From CAYWCV01 sp964629885 (GTDB lineage Bacteria > Bacteroidota > Rhodothermia > Balneolales > CAYWCV01): 36,108 bases of DNA. The notes under the pieces were generated by a model. It was not told the origin of the DNA. It searched no databases and was given only the letters and a program-made list of their open reading frames with translations. The stretch is taken from the NCBI GenBank assembly GCA_964629885.1, contig CAZVRJ010000025.1, positions 1 through 36,108 on the forward strand, given 5' to 3'. The position numbers and the translations under genes are program-made. Positions 32,647 to 36,108 of this stretch are shown piece after piece; within the stretch, counting starts at the first letter, position 1; every line of letters starts with the position of its first letter.

Positions 32647-33464
32647 ACAGCCGTCAGACGCTCACGAGTCCACAGCGTCACATTCGTGCAAGGTACAATG
32701 CACGACTTAGGAGCCGCTTCAAAAAGCCGATTCCAAGATCCGTTGTTCCGAGCTTTTTCACGTTGATGAACCTGTTCTGCGGCTTTCTGGCAATCGTGCA
32801 GATCTATGAAGGACAAGTAGTTTATGCCGCTTGGCTGATCGTGATTGCTGGTCTGTTCGACGTGGTAGATGGTTTCATGGCAAGGATATCGAATGGCACA
32901 TCCGAATTCGGTATCGAATTGGATTCGCTAAGCGACATCGTATCGTTCGGTGTGGCGCCTGGTTTCCTCATCTATCATTTCAGCCTCAGTGAACTCTCTA
33001 CGCTCGGTGTGATTTTGAGCACCTTTCCAGCATTGTTCGGAGCCGTACGGCTAGCCCGATTCAATGTCGAGGCCAGGAGCGAAGAGAAGATCGACTATTT
33101 CAAAGGACTGCCAATACCGGCTCAGGCCATGATACTCGTTGCGTTCGTTCTCTTGTTTCATGACGGTGATCCGTTCTTCGACAGCCTAAAAAACGGCGTC
33201 AACACGGTACTTATTCCGACGGTAATCATACTTTCCGGGTTGATGGTTACGACCATCCCATTCGACAAGATTCCGCGCTTCAATAAGAAGATGGGCCATC
33301 AGGATCGAATTGCCATCCTGTTCTTCTTGCTTTACTTGACGCTCATCTTGCTGTTCCGTCACTACGGACTCATGATCGCCTTCGCCATCTTCATATTGCG
33401 CGGAGTTGGTCGTGGCGCGATCAAGTTCATACAGGAACTGCGCGATGAGGATCCCGATAGTTAG
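32643..33464 (+). CDS. pssA: CDP-diacylglycerol-serine O-phosphatidyltransferase
   Basis: A 273-residue membrane enzyme that makes phosphatidylserine, the substrate of the preceding psd product. The CDP-alcohol phosphotransferase motif D-x2-DG-x2-AR-x8-G-x3-D-x3-D is complete (D73, D76-G77, A80-R81, G90, D94, D98). There are about seven to eight hydrophobic segments and a basic N-terminal 30 residues. The ATG overlaps the psd stop as ATGA. The two together supply phosphatidylethanolamine. The gene ends 14 bp from the convergent uxs gene without a visible terminator. Confidence 0.95.
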   Translation: MNSRQTLTSPQRHIRARYNARLRSRFKKPIPRSVVPSFFTLMNLFCGFLAIVQIYEGQVVYAAWLIVIAGLFDVVDGFMARISNGTSEFGIELDSLSDIVSFGVAPGFLIYHFSLSELSTLGVILSTFPALFGAVRLARFNVEARSEEKIDYFKGLPIPAQAMILVAFVLLFHDGDPFFDSLKNGVNTVLIPTVIILSGLMVTTIPFDKIPRFNKKMGHQDRIAILFFLLYLTLILLFRHYGLMIAFAIFILRGVGRGAIKFIQELRDEDPDS

Positions 33465-33478
33465 CGGTTAGATCAACG

Positions 33479-34414
33479 CTACAACGTGGCTTTGAAGTAG
33501 CTGATGGTCTGCTTGAGACCGACTTCGAGCGGTATGGTAGGCTCCCAGTCTAATAGTTCCTTCGCCAGACTGATATCGGGTTTGCGCTGCATCGGATCGT
33601 CGGACGGCAATGGCTTGAAAACGATCTGCGACTTTGAGTCGGTCATTTCAATGACCTTGTTTGCAAGCTGCAATATGGTGAACTCGCCGGGATTGCCCAT
33701 GTTGATGGGACCAGTAACAGAGTCGTCGGTAGCCATCATGCGTATCATGCCTTCGATCAGATCGTCGACATAGCAAAAGCTACGGGTTTGGCTGCCATCG
33801 CCATAAATGGTTATATCCCTATTCTGAAGCGCTTGAACTATGAAATTCGACACCACACGCCCATCGTTCGGGTGCATCCTTGGTCCATAGGTATTAAAGA
33901 TGCGGATGATCTTAATACGAACCTGGTTCTGCTGGCGGTAGTTGATGAACAGCGTCTCGGCAGCTCGCTTACCCTCGTCGTAGCAGGCACGCTCGCCAAT
34001 AGGATTGACGTGCCCCCAGTAGGCTTCAGTCTGAGGATGGACCTCCGGATCACCATACACTTCGCTCGTCGAAGCCTGGAGAATTTTCGCCTTGATCCGC
34101 TTTGCCAGACCGAGCATGTTGATGGCTCCCATCACGGACGTTTTCATCGTCTTGATCGGATTGTACTGATAATGGATAGGAGACGCTGGACAAGCGAGAT
34201 TGTAGATTTCGTCGACTTCCACAAAATAGGGCATGGTCACATCGTGTCGCACCAACTCGAAATAGGGGTGCTGCAACAGGTGGACGACGTTACTTTTCTG
34301 TCCTGTGAAGTAGTTGTCGAGGGCGATGACTTCGTTTCCCTCATTGAGCAGACGCTCGATTAGATGAGAACCTAAGAAACCGGCACCTCCGGTTACGAGT
34401 ATTCGCTTTCCCAT
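33479..34414 (-). CDS. UDP-glucuronate decarboxylase (UDP-xylose synthase)
   Basis: A 311-residue NAD-dependent SDR enzyme that converts UDP-glucuronate to UDP-xylose, a donor for surface glycans. The NAD loop GGAGFLGSH is at 9-17. The UXS signatures CPASPIHYQYNPIKTMKTS (75-93), STSEVYGDPEVHPQ (115-128) and GERACYDEGKR with catalytic Y145 and K149 are all present. The frame is open to 34609, overlapping the previous gene, but the ATG at 34414 gives the normal N-terminus MGKRILVTGGAG and a 13-bp gap. The gene is last in the GT4-thioredoxin-uxs unit. Confidence 0.94.
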   Translation of the reverse strand: MGKRILVTGGAGFLGSHLIERLLNEGNEVIALDNYFTGQKSNVVHLLQHPYFELVRHDVTMPYFVEVDEIYNLACPASPIHYQYNPIKTMKTSVMGAINMLGLAKRIKAKILQASTSEVYGDPEVHPQTEAYWGHVNPIGERACYDEGKRAAETLFINYRQQNQVRIKIIRIFNTYGPRMHPNDGRVVSNFIVQALQNRDITIYGDGSQTRSFCYVDDLIEGMIRMMATDDSVTGPINMGNPGEFTILQLANKVIEMTDSKSQIVFKPLPSDDPMQRKPDISLAKELLDWEPTIPLEVGLKQTISYFKATL

Positions 34415-34427
34415 GTGAGATTTGACC

Positions 34428-34970
34428 TTAATTGCCGGTAGACTGCGCCTGATTGCGCTGGTTCGATCTGAAAGGTAGGGAATTAACTGAAAACTCGTCG
34501 AACTGCATTGTTCGGTAGGCACTCGATCCGACAAAAGCGAGGAGCTTTTCGAACACTTCAACTTCCATGTAACCGTTTTGTTGGCCAATGGTTGTTCCTG
34601 CCTTGTCAATGAATACCGTTCCTGGATATGTGCTTACACCTAAAAGCTTGGCAAAGTCTCTCATCTTGATCTTGCGACCGTTGTAGACGATCTCCTCATC
34701 CGATTCAGCATTCACACGTACAACGTAGAAGTACTCATTGATTACTTGCCCCACGCGGGGGTCTGGATAGACTTCGTTCTCAAGCTTTTTACAATATTGA
34801 CACCAGTCGGTGTATACGTCGACAATGATTTTCTTATCGTTGCTCTCTGCTAACTTCTGGGCTTTCGCCATCGTATGGTAATCGAAATCGCGCTCTTCAG
34901 CCGATCTTCCCGCACACGAGGATAGAAATGTTACTACAAGTCCGATAAAAATTATTCTTCCGAAATTCAT
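34428..34970 (-). CDS. Thioredoxin-fold lipoprotein
   Basis: A 180-residue predicted lipoprotein with lipobox LSSC (C19). The thioredoxin-like domain has DVYTDWCQYCKKLE, giving a CxxC pair C57/C60, and a cis-proline in STYPGTVFID (P116). It resembles Thioredoxin_7/DsbD-gamma-like domains rather than cytoplasmic thioredoxin. Its position after a signal peptide suggests a periplasmic disulfide reductase or reductant. The C-terminal 25 residues are polar and probably unstructured. The start overlaps the GT4 stop (ATGA), and uxs follows after 13 bp. The link to glycan synthesis is unexplained. Confidence 0.88.
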   Translation of the reverse strand: MNFGRIIFIGLVVTFLSSCAGRSAEERDFDYHTMAKAQKLAESNDKKIIVDVYTDWCQYCKKLENEVYPDPRVGQVINEYFYVVRVNAESDEEIVYNGRKIKMRDFAKLLGVSTYPGTVFIDKAGTTIGQQNGYMEVEVFEKLLAFVGSSAYRTMQFDEFSVNSLPFRSNQRNQAQSTGN

Positions 34971-36106
34971 TTTACTAAAGTAGAATAGACGCTCAATAAA
35001 GCCATTTTTTCATGTTGCCAATTTAAGGATTCGGCGGCAATACTCATGCCCCATTCGAGCTTTTTATCGTTTTTTAACGAATCGAAGGATTTCATGAGAG
35101 TTTGTAAATCATCGTCATCTTTAAGAATCCAGCCGATGAAGTATTCGTTCATGATACGCTTTATTTCTGGCAGATTTGACCCGACCACTGGTAGCCCTGC
35201 TTGCACGTATTCGATGAGTTTGTTGGGGAGGGCATAGTAATAGCTCAACGAAATGGGTTCGATTAGACACAAACCCAAGTCACAGCTTCGGGTAACACTG
35301 AAAAGGGTGTCGTGGTCGAGCTGACCCATCCAAAGTAGTTGATCTTCGACATGCAGCTCCTGAGCCCGTTCACGAAGCTTGGTTTCGTAGGGTCCCTGAC
35401 CGCAAATCACCAATCCCCAGTCGGGTATTCCGACGAGTGCCTCCAAGGCTGCGTCGAGACCGCGGCCTCGTTGGATGTACCCTTGGTAAAGAAGGCATTT
35501 TGAATGAAAGCGCTTGAATTCCGTCAACGATTCGGGTGCACTGCTATCGGCGGGAAGTTCGGGTCTGTCGCTGAAATTCCTCACAACATAGGGCAGGGTT
35601 TCGAGACGGTACCGCTCCTTGAGCTCCTCTGCGATTCCCTGGCACACCGTGATGACGGCATCTGCCCTTGAGATCCGGCTTAGCTCCACCATCCGCCATA
35701 TCATCTTAGTGAACGGCCTGTGTGCGACATGGATCGACTCTGTGTATAATTCGTGGCTGTCGTACACGAGCATTGCATCCATCCGTGCTGCAGCCTTGCT
35801 GCATGGGATGAGCGTGTCTAGGTCATGTGCATGGATCACATCGGCATGCATCTGCGACATGGACCTGCCGAATGCTCGCATCATTTCCCGAAACCGCATT
35901 TTACCTGACGAGTGTTTCAGTTGATGCACGATCAACCGCACGCCATCTAAGGTATACGATGTTGTCCCTGCCGAGGTTTCGTCATGCTTCTGGGCAACGC
36001 AGAGCACGGTTACATCATACCCTGCCTCTACTAGGGACGTAGCTTGATTGCGAACACGTCGGTCGTGCACATAGTCGCTGTGGACGGCCATGATCACGCT
36101 TGCCAT
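34967..36106 (-). CDS. GT4-family glycosyltransferase
   Basis: A 379-residue GT-B glycosyltransferase, cytoplasmic, probably adding a sugar to a lipid-linked or surface glycan. The N-terminal acceptor domain starts MASVIMAVHSDYVHDRRVRN and includes DVIHAHDLDTLIP and VYDSHELY. The C-terminal donor domain has YQGYIQRGRGLDAALEAL and LPNKLIEYVQAGLPVVGSN with the expected acidic residue. The ATG is two bases from the right edge of the window, so a longer upstream start cannot be excluded. It is the first visible gene of the minus-strand unit that ends with uxs. Sugar and acceptor are unknown. Confidence 0.9.
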   Translation of the reverse strand: MASVIMAVHSDYVHDRRVRNQATSLVEAGYDVTVLCVAQKHDETSAGTTSYTLDGVRLIVHQLKHSSGKMRFREMMRAFGRSMSQMHADVIHAHDLDTLIPCSKAAARMDAMLVYDSHELYTESIHVAHRPFTKMIWRMVELSRISRADAVITVCQGIAEELKERYRLETLPYVVRNFSDRPELPADSSAPESLTEFKRFHSKCLLYQGYIQRGRGLDAALEALVGIPDWGLVICGQGPYETKLRERAQELHVEDQLLWMGQLDHDTLFSVTRSCDLGLCLIEPISLSYYYALPNKLIEYVQAGLPVVGSNLPEIKRIMNEYFIGWILKDDDDLQTLMKSFDSLKNDKKLEWGMSIAAESLNWQHEKMALLSVYSTLVK

Positions 36107-36108
36107 GG

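Noticed and set aside
34415..34609. 65-residue N-terminal extension of the UDP-glucuronate decarboxylase
   Set aside because: It overlaps the thioredoxin lipoprotein gene and precedes the normal SDR start MGKRILVTGG.

Overview
The window looks like a chromosomal segment of a Gram-negative bacterium of the Bacteroidota/Chlorobiota (FCB) assemblage. A Rhodothermia/Balneolia-like or Kapabacteria-like lineage is my best guess, but the sequence alone does not settle it. Supporting signs are lipoprotein and outer-membrane barrel genes, a bacillithiol gene (bshC), a DUF151 nuclease with a UVR tail, few clear Shine-Dalgarno sequences, several TTG starts, and one promoter candidate of the TTTG-N19-TAnnTTTG type. 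Genes are tightly packed, with many 1-14 nt overlaps. I see no rRNA, tRNA, prophage, transposase or CRISPR array.

Layout. 1-974: an accessory patch with a palindromic intergenic repeat, a FitA/VapB-like antitoxin and a PIN-domain VapC-like toxin. A 16-bp piece of the repeat recurs in inverted orientation directly after the toxin stop codon. 1009-3046: GDP-L-fucose synthesis (fcl, gmd). 3108-6269: a 71-aa membrane microprotein, mutL and a tRNA-queuosine mannosyltransferase-like gene, overlapping end to end. 9466-6298 (minus): family 4-type uracil-DNA glycosylase, dnaB and a DUF1460 lipoprotein. 16841-9559 (minus): nuoABCDEFGH, closed by a terminator without nuoI-N. 17043-21153 (plus): DUF151 nuclease, bshC, 5-formyl-THF cyclo-ligase, a PspC-domain protein and tmk. 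24842-21059 (minus): an outer-membrane barrel and an RND/MMPL transporter; the transporter's 3' end overlaps tmk by 95 bp. 24962-25426: an SRPBCC protein with a strong terminator. 27712-25616 (minus): an S9 prolyl oligopeptidase. 27805-33464 (plus): aroE, pgeF, dxr, rseP, psd, pssA. 36106-33479 (minus): a GT4 glycosyltransferase, a thioredoxin-fold lipoprotein and UDP-glucuronate decarboxylase.

Most of the content is core metabolism: respiration, isoprenoid, shikimate and phospholipid synthesis, folate and dTMP, replication and repair. Two nucleotide-sugar patches (GDP-fucose at the left, UDP-xylose at the right) suggest surface glycans. The most unusual items are: (1) the toxin-antitoxin pair bracketed by an inverted repeat; (2) a uracil-DNA glycosylase that keeps its catalytic motifs but seems to have lost the cysteines that normally hold the 4Fe-4S cluster, and that carries a hexanucleotide-repeat-encoded linker; (3) the barrel plus RND pair with no periplasmic adaptor; (4) a bacterial QTMAN-like gene translationally coupled to mutL; and (5) a split complex I operon. 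No single wholly new system is proven by the sequence.
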